Positions 43,955 to 53,069 of a stretch of 64,000 bases of DNA are shown piece by piece. Origin of the DNA: CAWVSB01 sp046710535. GTDB lineage: Bacteria; Pseudomonadota; Gammaproteobacteria; Pseudomonadales; CAWVSB01. The stretch is from assembly GCA_046710535.1 (NCBI GenBank), contig JBKEHH010000003.1, forward strand, positions 1 to 64,000. Direction: 5' to 3'. Numbering within the stretch: position 1 is the first letter of the stretch; every line of letters begins with the position of its first letter. Under the pieces are notes generated by a model. The model saw only the letters and a list, made by a program, of their open reading frames with translations, had not been told where the DNA came from and ran no database searches. A program made the position numbers and the translations under genes.

Positions 43955-44890
43955 ATGCAATTAAAAGCTCTTAAACGCATTGATTTAAATCTGCTTGTTG
44001 CGCTGCAAATATTGCTGGAGGAATCCAGTGTCTCCCGCGCCGCAGAGCGACTTTTTATCACTCAGCCCGCAATGAGCAAAACCTTAGGGCGACTGCGCGA
44101 TGTGTTTGATGATCCGTTATTTATACGCGGCCCTCACGGAATTAGACCAACCCCCAGAGCTATAGATCTACAAGCTATGCTGGCCACAATACTAGAGGAT
44201 ATTGATACGCTAGTTTCACCAGTTGTGTTTGACCCCAGCAATTTTGTGGGTGAAGTCAGCATCGCGGTCTCAGAGTTCATCGGTATCGCAATAATCCCTT
44301 TGCTGATGAAAGAACTGCAAACTGCAGCACCTAGTCTACGGATTAAAACTATGTCTAGAATCGAGCAGCAGCTAGATCACCTGGCCGACGGCGACTTAGA
44401 TATAGCTATACATATTCAACGCGACCATTACGGCAATGACTTTAATACTCTGTGTGTAGCCGAAGGCAATCCAGTTTTTTTATGCCGAGAAGATCATCCG
44501 CTGACAAAGCAAGAAATCAATCTACAAAATATATCAGAGCAGTCCTTTGTCACTTTTTATATAGCAGACCGCGAAGAGCTAGCTATTTTTAGGCAACAAA
44601 CCAGTGGCAACGAGCGAGTACCGGAAAACTTTTCACGGTTTGAAACGGCGCATTTATTAACCGCATTAGAAGTTGTCAGACATACCGACATGTTAATGGT
44701 TGCTCCGCCTTACTTAACCGGCAACCCAGTCATTGCCGGTGGTATACGCAGCATTCCAATTCCAATAAGCGAGTCGATAGCAACCGTAAACTACATGCTA
44801 GTCTCCCACAAGCGCACCGACCGCTCACAGGTCGTTCAGTGGGTGAAAGACAAAATTGCTAATATTTGTGCGACGCAGATGCAAAGTTAA
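43955..44890 (+). CDS. LysR-family transcriptional regulator
   Basis: 311 residues with the N-terminal helix-turn-helix (LEESSVSRAAERLFITQPAM, then SKTLGRLRDVFDDPLFIR) of the NodD/SyrM-like subgroup and a substrate-binding effector domain. A perfect AGGAGG ribosome site precedes the ATG. Possible targets are the divergent 25-residue peptide and itself; a 6-bp inverted repeat AAATGT-N12-ACATTT at 43896-43919 lies between them. Confidence 0.93.
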   Translation: MQLKALKRIDLNLLVALQILLEESSVSRAAERLFITQPAMSKTLGRLRDVFDDPLFIRGPHGIRPTPRAIDLQAMLATILEDIDTLVSPVVFDPSNFVGEVSIAVSEFIGIAIIPLLMKELQTAAPSLRIKTMSRIEQQLDHLADGDLDIAIHIQRDHYGNDFNTLCVAEGNPVFLCREDHPLTKQEINLQNISEQSFVTFYIADREELAIFRQQTSGNERVPENFSRFETAHLLTALEVVRHTDMLMVAPPYLTGNPVIAGGIRSIPIPISESIATVNYMLVSHKRTDRSQVVQWVKDKIANICATQMQS

Positions 44891-45174
44891 TACCGACGAT
44901 TAATTGGCATAACAAATTGAGTTCCGAATACATCGGCCACTTAGCCGATGATCTCCAAATACTTTGCATGATTAGCGCCAGACCTATGTTTGATGGGCAT
45001 GGATTATTCCTTAATGGGCTTATGTTTGCTCTTGTGACAAATGACGCTGCCTACCTAAAAGCGGATCAACAAAGCGCCGTACTTTATCAAGCCGTCGATT
45101 GCGAACGCTTTATCTATATGAAAAAAAGCAAACCCTTTTATATTTACTACTACCAAACCCCAACAGCATTTTAG
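44866..45174 (+). CDS. TfoX N-terminal-domain-like protein
   Basis: The body SARPMFDGHGLFLNGLMFAL, then YLKADQQS and KPFYIYYYQTP, matches the TfoX_N fold. The domain is found in the competence regulator TfoX/Sxy and in many single-domain proteins of unknown function. The start is uncertain: a TTG at 44866 overlaps the LysR gene by 25 bp, and TTG at 44917 would give 85 residues. No strong ribosome site supports either. It lies immediately downstream of the regulator. Confidence 0.75.
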   Translation: MCDADAKLIPTINWHNKLSSEYIGHLADDLQILCMISARPMFDGHGLFLNGLMFALVTNDAAYLKADQQSAVLYQAVDCERFIYMKKSKPFYIYYYQTPTAF

Positions 45175-45396
45175 ACGACCAGTCTAAATTACAACACTGA
45201 GCAGTAATCGCGGTGGCCAGCAGCGAAGGCGAAAATGTTAAAAAATGGCAAAAAAACCTAGAAAATAGATACAAACCCTGTTCGCTAAACAACCAATAAA
45301 CAGGTAGTATGCGCCTCCACTCGAAATAGCTGCCAGTGCTTACACCAAGAACATAGGGTTTACGCCAAATTGCAGCATCTAAGCAGGCAAACCCTA

Positions 45397-47196
45397 ATGT
45401 CAGAACTCCCTAAAGCTAGCATCTCATTTGCAGATCTTGGCCTATCCGCCCCCGTAATGAAAGCTGTTGAAAGAGTTGGCTATGAAAGCCCATCACCCAT
45501 TCAAGCTGAAACTATTCCTTTGTTATTAGCCGGCCATGACCTTATTGGCCAAGCTCAAACAGGTACCGGTAAAACCGCAGCCTTCGCATTGCCAATTTTG
45601 TCACGGTTAGTAAAACCAGGCACCAGCAAAAATCCGCAGGCAATTGTACTAGCCCCTACTCGTGAACTAGCCATTCAAGTTGCTGAAGCGTTTCAAACCT
45701 ACGGTAAAGACATCAAAGGCTTTAACGTACTGCCTATTTACGGCGGCCAAGATATGCGTGGCCAGCTGCGTCAATTAGAACGAGGCGTGCAAGTTGTTGT
45801 TGGTACGCCCGGTCGTGTTATGGACCATCTAAAGCGCAAAAGCTTAGTATTATCTGAAGTAACCAGTGTAGTACTAGACGAAGCCGATGAAATGTTACGC
45901 ATGGGTTTTATCGACGATGTAGAAGAGATTTTATCGCATACATCGGGCGAGCAACAAACAGCATTGTTCTCGGCAACACTACCGGATCGCATTAAGCAAA
46001 TATCAGCTCGATTCTTAAAAAATCCTAAGCACGTAAAAATCAAATCAGAAACTAAAACTGTATCTAATATTGCTCAGCATTTTTGGATGGTTAAAGGGCA
46101 TGAAAAACTAGAAAGCCTTACCCGCCTACTAGAAGTTGAAGAATTCGACGGTATGATTGTTTTTGTGCGCACTAAAGGCACCTGCGCCGAGCTCGCAGAA
46201 AAACTATCAGCACGCGGTTATGCTTGTTCAGCGATCAATGGCGATATGAACCAAGCTGCCCGTGAAAAAACCATCAAACAATTGAAAGGTAAAAAAATCG
46301 ATATATTAGTAGCCACTGATGTTGCTGCTCGTGGCCTAGATGTAGAACGTATCAGCCATGTTATCAATTACGACATCCCATACGATAGCGAAGCTTATGT
46401 ACACCGTATTGGTAGAACAGGCCGCGCTGGACGTACTGGCAAAGCCATCATGTTTGTTACTAATCGTGAGCAACGTTTATTAAAAACTATTGAGCGCTCT
46501 ACCAATCAAGTATTAACGCCATTAGTGTTGCCAAGCGCGGAAGAGCTAACCGCACAACGTGTTACTAAATTTAAAGAGCGCGTTACCAAGGCGCTGCCTA
46601 ACGGCTCAGAGTTCTTTACTAAGTTAGTTAATGAAATTTGTGAAGAAAATAATACTGATCCGATTTCTGTTGCCGCCGCACTTGCTTACTTAAACCAAGA
46701 CAAAACACCACTACAGGTTAAAGATTCGCTCCAGCCAGAGCGACAAAGTCATGACCGCAATGACAGCCGTGAACGTAATGATAGCCGTGATAGCCGTAAG
46801 CCAAACCGTGAGCGTGGCGAGCGTAATGACAGCCGTGACAGAAACTCTGACCAACCTCAACCTAGCAGACGCCGCGAAGAAAAAGGCAGCGATAGCGTAC
46901 CAATGGAAACCTTCCGATTAGGTGTAGGCCATGACCATGACGTCAAAGCCGGGGACATTGTTGGAGCTATTGCCAACGAGATCGATTTGGATTCAGAATT
47001 TATTGGCCGCATTGAAATAAATGATGACCACAGCTTTATCGATTTACCACAAGGTATGCCTCCTGAAATTTATCAGCATTTGAAAAAAGTGCGAGTAAAA
47101 CGCAACCCGCTAAAAATTAACCGCGTTGAAACCGAAGCTAAAAAGCCAAAGAAAGATGCTGACGACAAAACCAAATCTAAAAAACCAAAGAGCTAA
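45397..47196 (+). CDS. deaD: DEAD-box RNA helicase DeaD/CsdA
   Basis: A helicase core (SPIQAETIP, AQTGTGKTAAF, DEADEMLRMGF, SATLP, RGLDVERISHV, HRIGRTGRAGRTG) is followed by a CsdA-type dimerisation region, an Arg/Asp/Ser-rich linker, and a C-terminal RNA-binding domain (FRLGVGHDHDVKAGDIVGAI). It unwinds structured RNA at low temperature and helps 50S assembly. ATG 45397, preceded by AGCAGG, is preferred over a TTG nine codons upstream, giving 599 residues. It forms an operon with ppnP (2-bp gap). The 220-bp leader has no clear cold-shock element I can name. Confidence 0.94.
   Translation: MSELPKASISFADLGLSAPVMKAVERVGYESPSPIQAETIPLLLAGHDLIGQAQTGTGKTAAFALPILSRLVKPGTSKNPQAIVLAPTRELAIQVAEAFQTYGKDIKGFNVLPIYGGQDMRGQLRQLERGVQVVVGTPGRVMDHLKRKSLVLSEVTSVVLDEADEMLRMGFIDDVEEILSHTSGEQQTALFSATLPDRIKQISARFLKNPKHVKIKSETKTVSNIAQHFWMVKGHEKLESLTRLLEVEEFDGMIVFVRTKGTCAELAEKLSARGYACSAINGDMNQAAREKTIKQLKGKKIDILVATDVAARGLDVERISHVINYDIPYDSEAYVHRIGRTGRAGRTGKAIMFVTNREQRLLKTIERSTNQVLTPLVLPSAEELTAQRVTKFKERVTKALPNGSEFFTKLVNEICEENNTDPISVAAALAYLNQDKTPLQVKDSLQPERQSHDRNDSRERNDSRDSRKPNRERGERNDSRDRNSDQPQPSRRREEKGSDSVPMETFRLGVGHDHDVKAGDIVGAIANEIDLDSEFIGRIEINDDHSFIDLPQGMPPEIYQHLKKVRVKRNPLKINRVETEAKKPKKDADDKTKSKKPKS
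46752..46850 (+). repeat. Degenerate tandem coding repeat in deaD
   Basis: Imperfect repeats of a 12-15 bp unit (near AATGACAGCCGTGA) encode the RNDSRE/RDSRKPNRER linker. Such low-complexity arrays can vary in copy number between strains. Confidence 0.55.
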
Positions 47197-47198
47197 AT

Positions 47199-47480
47199 AT
47201 GTTTAACACCAATCAATATTTCGATGGCAAAGTAGCCTCTATCGCGTTTCAAACTGAAACATTACCGGCAACTGTTGGCGTTATGGCGATTGGTGAATAT
47301 ACTTTTCGTACAGACAAAAAAGAGACTATGACAGTGGTTAGCGGCGCGTTAACCGTACAACTGCCAGGTAGCGATAGCTGGCAAATATTTAATGCCGGCG
47401 ACAACTTCATCATTGAAGCTAATCAAAGCTTCTCATTAAAGGTGGCAGTCGAAACTGCCTATCTTTGTACTTACCAATAA
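47199..47480 (+). CDS. ppnP: Pyrimidine/purine nucleoside phosphorylase PpnP
   Basis: A 93-residue cupin-like protein (YaiE family). TNQYFDGKVASIAF at the start and GEYTFRTDKKETMTVVSGAL match the family, which phosphorolyses several nucleosides in nucleotide salvage. Two bases after deaD, so co-translated; the nucleoside-salvage role makes sense beside an RNA helicase acting in RNA turnover, but that is inference. Confidence 0.92.
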   Translation: MFNTNQYFDGKVASIAFQTETLPATVGVMAIGEYTFRTDKKETMTVVSGALTVQLPGSDSWQIFNAGDNFIIEANQSFSLKVAVETAYLCTYQ

Positions 47481-47502
47481 ACGGCAACCAACACTAACCG
47501 CC

Positions 47503-47955
47503 ATGCATATTTGGGTCGACGCTGACGCATGCCCTGTAGTCATTAAACAAATTCTGTTTAAAGCTGCTCAGCGAACTCAACTACCGCTAACGCTGGTTGC
47601 TAACCAACCTTTAACCACTCCCCTCTCACCCCTCATTAAGTCGGTACAAGTCGAAGCAGGCTTTGATGTAGCCGACAGCTATATTGTTCAGCAAGTTGAA
47701 GTAGGTGATTTAGTTGTTACTGCCGACATCCCGCTTGCCGCCGATGTGGTAGAAAAAGGCGCCTACGCCATTAACCCACGCGGCGAGCTATATACCCCAG
47801 AAAATATTCGCCAACGCTTACAAATGCGAAATTTTATGGAAGAAATGCGCAACACTGGCCAAGCCAGTGGCGGACCACCACCGCTTAACAACGCCGACCG
47901 GCAATACTTTGCGAACAATCTAGACCGGTTATTAGCCAAAGCACTAAAAAAATAA
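47503..47955 (+). CDS. YaiI/YqxD-family protein (DUF188)
   Basis: 150 residues starting MHIWVDADACPVVIKQIL, the conserved DADACP motif of this PIN-like/NYN-related family. Further landmarks are VVTADIPLA and RNFMEEMR. It is a predicted nuclease-like fold of unknown function. Third gene after deaD and ppnP with a 22-bp gap. Confidence 0.93.
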   Translation: MHIWVDADACPVVIKQILFKAAQRTQLPLTLVANQPLTTPLSPLIKSVQVEAGFDVADSYIVQQVEVGDLVVTADIPLAADVVEKGAYAINPRGELYTPENIRQRLQMRNFMEEMRNTGQASGGPPPLNNADRQYFANNLDRLLAKALKK

Positions 47956-48023
47956 CCTAGCCCAGCAGATAATTTAGCCCTACTATTAACTACTATCAAT
48001 ATTAACCATTGAGTTAAGCAGTT

Positions 48024-48809
48024 GTGAGCGAAAAAGATAAGCCTACTAGCGACACCTTAACGTCTATGATTATTAGTCAGCTCTCGCAGTTTTCTGGTCA
48101 GATGGCTAGTAGCGCTAAAGAGGTGGCAAAATCTGCCGCTACCATGTCGTCACTATGGGGCGATGGCTGGGTTAAAGATATCCTGCTCAAGTCGATGGAC
48201 CCAGAACGCATTCAAGCGATGGCCGACGCAGGCCACTTTTTAAAAGACGCGCGCGAAGTAGCTGGCCTTAACCTTAGTGAAATGTCTGCTGCGCTGGGTT
48301 TAAACGATACCGAATTATTGGAAGAAGTAGAAAGTGGTAAAAAGTTGTTACCGTTTGAAATGATTTTTCGTTCAGCATCAGTACTCGCTCGTCATGATCC
48401 GATCCCGTTTATTATTAAATTTTTGCGCACCTATAATCCTGCTTTAGAAGAAAGACTTGAAGCGTGGGGATTAGCCGCACTGCCAAAACAATATGAGCGT
48501 GAACGCCGCTTTGTAAATATCTATCGTAAACACGATGCTTTACGCGGCTTAAGCGACGATGAGTTTAGCCGTATTATTGGTTACAGTGACAACATGATAG
48601 GCCTTGCACTAGACATTATGACCAAGGAAAAAGTGGAAGCGCAAAAAGCGATGGATGACTTAGCCGCCATACATGAGACCGAGCTAAACACCGAGAAAGA
48701 AAAACGTAGAGTATTAAAAGAATCCCGATCTAAAGTTAAGCTGCAAGCGAAGTCAAAAGCGAAGAGCAAAGCCAAACCAAAGCCACGTAAGCCAAAAATA
48801 GAAGACTAA
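48024..48809 (+). CDS. XRE-type helix-turn-helix protein with a Lys/Ala-rich tail
   Basis: 261 residues. A helix-turn-helix segment (VAGLNLSEMSAALGLNDTEL) follows a glycine-poor amphipathic N-terminus; the middle is helical (ERLEAWGLAALPKQYERERR), and the C-terminal 40 residues (SKVKLQAKSKAKSKAKPK) resemble histone H1/AlgP tails that bind DNA non-specifically. Starts at GTG. Probably a nucleoid or transcription protein, role unknown. Last in the deaD gene group by strand, 68 bp after DUF188. Confidence 0.75.
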   Translation: MSEKDKPTSDTLTSMIISQLSQFSGQMASSAKEVAKSAATMSSLWGDGWVKDILLKSMDPERIQAMADAGHFLKDAREVAGLNLSEMSAALGLNDTELLEEVESGKKLLPFEMIFRSASVLARHDPIPFIIKFLRTYNPALEERLEAWGLAALPKQYERERRFVNIYRKHDALRGLSDDEFSRIIGYSDNMIGLALDIMTKEKVEAQKAMDDLAAIHETELNTEKEKRRVLKESRSKVKLQAKSKAKSKAKPKPRKPKIED

Positions 48810-48907
48810 ACGACAATAAAAATCTCAGTGAGAAACCCTGCGCAGAGATGCTCCCAGCCCCCGTAATTAACTAACAGCCTTCTAACAAATACCAACTGTC
48901 AAAGTTT

Positions 48908-50872
48908 ATGAATAAATCAATCTCGAAAAAATACTATTTAGTACTCGCCAGTTTTCTTATTGTTAGCTGTTCACAATCACCGGTAGTGTTAAATGAAAAC
49001 AACGAAAGTAGCCCAGCAGGCTGGCCCGCATATGGGGCAACAGCTGGCGGTACACGTTTTTCGCACGCTAGCCAAATAACACCGAATAATGTTGCTGGCC
49101 TAGTCGAGGTTTGGCGTCACACCACTGGTGACAAAACCGACGCTGTCGGCCGCGAAGGCATGCCTATCGAATCTCAAAGCTCCCATGTTTCTACGCCCAT
49201 ACTAATCAAAGATCGCTTATATTATTGTTCTCCGTTCAATCGAGTATTTGCCCTTGATGCGAAAACTGGTAAAGAAATATGGGCCTTCGACCCTAAAGTT
49301 AATTATGAAGAAAGTTTCTTTAAAAGCTGCCGTGGCGTAAGTAGCTGGCAGTCTGGTAAAACTGGCTTTTGCGAACACCGTATTTTCAGTGGCACATTAG
49401 ATGGCCGACTCATTAGCCTTGATGCAGATACTGGCAAAAAATGCCCTGACTTTGCCGACAATGGTGAAGTCGACCTAAGCTATGGCTTATCAAAATTTAA
49501 GCCGTGGGAATATGGCGTCACCTCGCCGCCAGCGATTTTGAATAACTTAGTCATTACCGGCTCTAGTGTTTTAGACAACCGACGAGCCGACATACCTAGC
49601 GGTGTAGTGCGGGCTTATGACGTTCGCAGCGGCAAATTAGTTTGGACATGGAACCCTGTACCAAAAGGCGTGGCAGGAAAAAATGCTGACGGCACTTATC
49701 TAAATGGCACCACCAACGTCTGGTCTATTATCTCAGTAGATGCTGAGCGCAATATGATCTTTGTGCCTACCGGTAACGTTTCACCAGATTTCTACGGCGG
49801 TCTCAGAAATGGTTTAGATTATTATTCCAGCTCTGTGGTTGCCTTAGATGGAGATACTGGCGAAGTAATTTGGCATTACCAAACGGTGCATCATGATATT
49901 TGGGATTACGACGCGCCAGCACAACCAACCCTAATTGACCTAACCGTCGCTGGTGAAACGGTTCCAGCAGTAATTCAAGTCACCAAAATGGGAATGACTT
50001 TTGCTCTGCACCGCGACACCGGCAAACCAATCTGGCCTGTTGAGGAACGCCCCGTGCCGCAGACTGGCGCGGTAGAAGGTGAGTATTTATCGCCGACCCA
50101 GCCTTTTCCAAGCCACATTCCGTATCTGGTCGATAGCGATATCACACCCGATGATGCATGGGGCTTAACCCCTATTGATAAATACGCCTGCAAGAAAAAA
50201 CTTGCTTCACTAAATAATCAAGGTTTGTACACACCACCATCGCTTAACGGCAGCCTACATTTTCCTAGCAGCGGTGGCGGTAATAACTGGGGCACACCGG
50301 CTATCGACCCCAATAGTAATGTAATGGTGGTTTATACCGTCAAGCTCCCCGGTGAAATAGTACTAATCCCGCGCGCGGACTGTAATAACGCGTCTGAACC
50401 TCAAACTGGCACACCGTATTGTGCTAACAGAGACTTTATTACTTCCCCCATTGGCCTGCCATGTGTTGCCCCACCATGGGGCACACTAGATGCAATAGAT
50501 TTGGCTGGAGGTAAAATATTATGGCGGGTACCGCTTGGTACCACTCGAGATATGGCACCATTTCCATTTTGGTGGATTGACGGCCTACCCGGTATTGCTG
50601 CACCGATGATTACCAAAGGCGGCCTGGTTTTTTCAGGTATTAGTAATGAGCATGCCTTTAGAGCCTTTGATTTAAAAACTGGCGCAGAGCTTTGGAAAAC
50701 CGGACTACCTACTGCAGCCAATGCATTGCCAATGAGCTATCAACTAGCAACTGACGGCAAACAATATATTGTAGTAGCGGCTGGCGGGCATTGGTCTGGC
50801 GGTGCGCCGGCTGGTGACTATCTAATCGCCTATGCTTTACCAGACAACTCTGTAGTTAATGAGCGAGACTAA
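48908..50872 (+). CDS. PQQ-dependent dehydrogenase, lipoprotein (glucose-dehydrogenase-like)
   Basis: 654 residues. A lipoprotein signal (LIVSC, Cys21) precedes an eight-blade beta-propeller with WPAYGATAGGTRFS, TPILIKDRLYYCSPFN, VVALDGDTGEVIWHYQTVHH, TPPSLNGSLHFPSSGGG and GGHWSGGAPAGDY. It matches the catalytic domain of membrane glucose dehydrogenase but lacks the five N-terminal spans, so it is anchored by lipid instead. Oxidises a sugar or alcohol in the periplasm with PQQ. No pqq synthesis genes are in the window. Monocistronic. Confidence 0.9.
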   Translation: MNKSISKKYYLVLASFLIVSCSQSPVVLNENNESSPAGWPAYGATAGGTRFSHASQITPNNVAGLVEVWRHTTGDKTDAVGREGMPIESQSSHVSTPILIKDRLYYCSPFNRVFALDAKTGKEIWAFDPKVNYEESFFKSCRGVSSWQSGKTGFCEHRIFSGTLDGRLISLDADTGKKCPDFADNGEVDLSYGLSKFKPWEYGVTSPPAILNNLVITGSSVLDNRRADIPSGVVRAYDVRSGKLVWTWNPVPKGVAGKNADGTYLNGTTNVWSIISVDAERNMIFVPTGNVSPDFYGGLRNGLDYYSSSVVALDGDTGEVIWHYQTVHHDIWDYDAPAQPTLIDLTVAGETVPAVIQVTKMGMTFALHRDTGKPIWPVEERPVPQTGAVEGEYLSPTQPFPSHIPYLVDSDITPDDAWGLTPIDKYACKKKLASLNNQGLYTPPSLNGSLHFPSSGGGNNWGTPAIDPNSNVMVVYTVKLPGEIVLIPRADCNNASEPQTGTPYCANRDFITSPIGLPCVAPPWGTLDAIDLAGGKILWRVPLGTTRDMAPFPFWWIDGLPGIAAPMITKGGLVFSGISNEHAFRAFDLKTGAELWKTGLPTAANALPMSYQLATDGKQYIVVAAGGHWSGGAPAGDYLIAYALPDNSVVNERD

Positions 50873-50880
50873 CCAGTGTT

Positions 50881-51228
50881 TTAGTCTACAAGCACCAAGC
50901 CTTGCGCTAGTACTTGTTCTAATTCATTAATAGAGTCGGCAGTTAATTTTATTTTATTTACTCGGCTTAACTTTTTAATAGCCGCCTCCCTGCTACTGGC
51001 AACACTTCTGTTTTTACAAGTCTGTAAATACACCAGTTGCTTAGGGCTGCGACCACGAAAAAACTTTGCTCCCTTGGGTGAATGCAAATGTTCATGCCAG
51101 CGTCTAGCTACATCTACCGTAATGCCGGTGTAATAACTATTGTCGGATGCCAAAATGATATAAACCCACCACGAACTTTCACCAACGATTGTATTTTTTT
51201 GTACCAAGGTTATTTTACCCTTACTCAA
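50881..51228 (-). CDS. GIY-YIG domain protein (UPF0213-like)
   Basis: 115 residues; the GIY-YIG motif appears as VYIILASDNSYYTGITVDVA with the conserved Arg in RRWHEH and a late Glu (SREAAIKK). UPF0213-type proteins resemble single-domain nucleases; activity unproven. The start used is TTG at 51228; an internal start is possible. Confidence 0.85.
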   Translation of the reverse strand: MSKGKITLVQKNTIVGESSWWVYIILASDNSYYTGITVDVARRWHEHLHSPKGAKFFRGRSPKQLVYLQTCKNRSVASSREAAIKKLSRVNKIKLTADSINELEQVLAQGLVLVD

Positions 51229-51308
51229 AACTTAGCGTCAGCATATACTAGCCAAACTTAAAGCCAAACCGCTTAATCACCGTTAACAACAACTGATTAT
51301 TAATCACA

Positions 51309-51530
51309 ATGTTTGAGAAAAAAGACTTAGTCAGCTTAGCTAATATGCCCATGCCATTTGGTAAATATAGTGGCCGAGTGATAATCGACCTACCTGAAGA
51401 GTATCTGCTGTGGTTCGCAGGCAAAGGCTTCCCCGAAGGCAAGCTGGGATTACTAATGGGCCTAGCGTTAGAAATAAAAACCAACGGCATGGAAAAAATT
51501 ATCGACCCATTACGCAAAGCTAAATATTAA
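51309..51530 (+). CDS. DUF3820-family protein
   Basis: 73 residues with the family signature MPFGKYSGRVIIDLPEEYL, then LLWFAGKGFPEGKLG. Small soluble protein of unknown role, common in gammaproteobacteria. It lies upstream of the cold-shock gene promoter and is not part of that unit. Confidence 0.88.
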   Translation: MFEKKDLVSLANMPMPFGKYSGRVIIDLPEEYLLWFAGKGFPEGKLGLLMGLALEIKTNGMEKIIDPLRKAKY

Positions 51531-51587
51531 GATTTTGTGACAAGATTAGTTTAATACTTCATAAAGCCTGAAATTGTCAGATAAAGG

Positions 51588-51725
51588 TTTACTTTTCTGA
51601 AAAACGTGTACAATAGCTAAGTAAGCAAGCGTTTCAGGTAATTATTGGTGGCTCCACTTAAGGCAACTACTGTTATACCTCTACAATTGCACTTTGAATA
51701 ATTAAATATATAGAGGTAATAAACA
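51588..51725 (+). promoter_or_regulatory. Promoter and ~110-nt leader of the cold-shock gene
   Basis: TTTACT (51588-51593) and TACAAT (51609-51614) are spaced 15 bp. Transcription would start near 51620, leaving a leader of about 105 nt before the ATG, as in cspA-type mRNAs whose leaders control cold translation. A GAGGT ribosome site is at 51713-51717. I did not identify the cold box. Confidence 0.55.
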
Positions 51726-51929
51726 ATGGCTACTGGTTCTGTAAAGTGGTTCAACGAGTCTAAAGGCTTCGGCTTCATTTCACCTGCTGACGGCGGCGCT
51801 GATGTATTCGTACATTTCTCTGCTATCCAAGGTAGCGGTTTTAAAACTTTGGCCGAAGGCCAAGCTGTTAACTTCGACGTAGAGCAAGGCCAAAAAGGTC
51901 TACAAGCTACTAACGTTAACCCTGAGTAA
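51726..51929 (+). CDS. Cold-shock domain protein (CspA family)
   Basis: 67 residues with RNP1 (KGFGFISP) and RNP2 (DVFVHFSAI), one OB-fold. It binds single-stranded RNA and acts as RNA chaperone or transcription antiterminator. Long leader and a strong terminator show it is transcribed alone. Confidence 0.97.
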   Translation: MATGSVKWFNESKGFGFISPADGGADVFVHFSAIQGSGFKTLAEGQAVNFDVEQGQKGLQATNVNPE

Positions 51930-51952
51930 GTTTTTACTCTTGGTTAAAAAAG

Positions 51953-51974
51953 CCCGCTTTTAGCGGGTTTTTTT
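51953..51974 (+). terminator. Terminator of the cold-shock gene
   Basis: CCCGC, loop TTTTA, GCGGG, then seven T. The preceding A-run extends the stem with the T-run and permits bidirectional termination with the minus-strand operon ending at 51995. Confidence 0.92.
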
Positions 51975-51994
51975 ATGTCTGTATGTGTTCTAGC

Positions 51995-52744
51995 CTAAGC
52001 AGGATGAATATTTTTTAGCCGTGTTAAACAGGCACTTAAAGAATAGTCCAGCACAGTCGATAACTGCTTGGCCTTATCTTTCAATTGCTTGCCACTTTGG
52101 GTATCCAGTTTCTTACCTGCCAATACAACCCAGTTACCGGTATTAGTTGAGCACATTCTCACATCGCTAAATATCTCTTTCAAAATATCTAATACGTCTG
52201 TTCCTGCTCTGTGCTCACTCCAACAATTAAGCACTAACCAGCCCTCATCTTTTAAAGTATCAAAGCACGCTTGCATGTACCACTGCTGTATTTGCTGCTG
52301 ATCTAAGCCTTCGGCGCTGTAAATATCGGTAAACAATACATCGGTTTTTTTAGGCTGTTCATCTAAAAACTCCCCCGCATCCGCTTCAAAAACTTGTAAG
52401 CGTTTGCCGCGCGGTAGTTGAAAATATTTATATGCCACCTTAGCAACTTTAGGCCTAAGCTCTACCGCGCGTATTTTAATATCGGGCCAACAATGGTGCA
52501 AGCAACTCACTAAGCTGCCGCCACCTAAACCCAATACAATCACATCGCGAGGCTGTAGAAACAACATCACTAACATCATCGCGCGAGTGTATTCATGCTG
52601 CAATTGCCCAGGCTTAGCTTTTAGCATAGAACTTTGTTCTTCTTCGCCACCAAAGGTCATTACCCGCTTTTCGCCGTCGTCATAAACCTCTATCGGTCCA
52701 AACTCGTCATAATCGCAATGAATATTTTTACCTAATGATGACAT
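51995..52744 (-). CDS. Spermidine-synthase-like methyltransferase-fold protein
   Basis: 249 residues with the SAM/decarboxy-SAM fold: VLGLGGGSLVSCL, then an acidic VELRPKVAKVA, DAGEFL and TDIYSAEGL. The fold resembles polyamine aminopropyltransferase (SpeE), but the N-terminal SpeE domain is replaced and the D-x-Y-x pattern is only partly kept. Substrate unclear. Last gene of the efpL operon, 1 bp after DUF3301. Confidence 0.78.
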   Translation of the reverse strand: MSSLGKNIHCDYDEFGPIEVYDDGEKRVMTFGGEEEQSSMLKAKPGQLQHEYTRAMMLVMLFLQPRDVIVLGLGGGSLVSCLHHCWPDIKIRAVELRPKVAKVAYKYFQLPRGKRLQVFEADAGEFLDEQPKKTDVLFTDIYSAEGLDQQQIQQWYMQACFDTLKDEGWLVLNCWSEHRAGTDVLDILKEIFSDVRMCSTNTGNWVVLAGKKLDTQSGKQLKDKAKQLSTVLDYSLSACLTRLKNIHPA

Positions 52745-52745
52745 G

Positions 52746-53063
52746 CTAGTGCAACTTATGCGGTTCTAACTGCAACGACTCGACGCTGCGACCTAGCAAT
52801 ATAATGCGACCGTTATAGCGGTCTTGACCGGTAGAAGAAAAATCAAAAACGTAAGAACGCCAAATATGCACATTGCCACGGGCATCACGTTTTAACCAAA
52901 TTGCACGCAAGGCAATATTTTCGTCCAAAAATTGAACTTCCATATCCAGGCAATATTTACGCACAGCTGCCAATGCAATTTGCTTTATCTTTTGTGCCGA
53001 CGTCCAATAAACGGCGCCAAACGCAAACAGTATTAACAACAAAGCATCAAATAAATTAAACAT
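52746..53063 (-). CDS. DUF3301-family membrane protein
   Basis: 105 residues; one N-terminal span (LFDALLLILFAFGAVYWTSA) followed by a soluble part with LRAIWLKRDARGNVHIWRSY, matching the DUF3301 family. Function unknown. Starts 6 bp after efpL, ends 1 bp before the SpeE-like gene. Confidence 0.85.
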   Translation of the reverse strand: MFNLFDALLLILFAFGAVYWTSAQKIKQIALAAVRKYCLDMEVQFLDENIALRAIWLKRDARGNVHIWRSYVFDFSSTGQDRYNGRIILLGRSVESLQLEPHKLH

Positions 53064-53069
53064 TGCTGG

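Noticed and set aside
45110..45292. Minus-strand frame opposite the TfoX-like gene.
   Set aside because: Low-complexity Phe/Leu content, no ribosome site, overlaps a better-supported gene.
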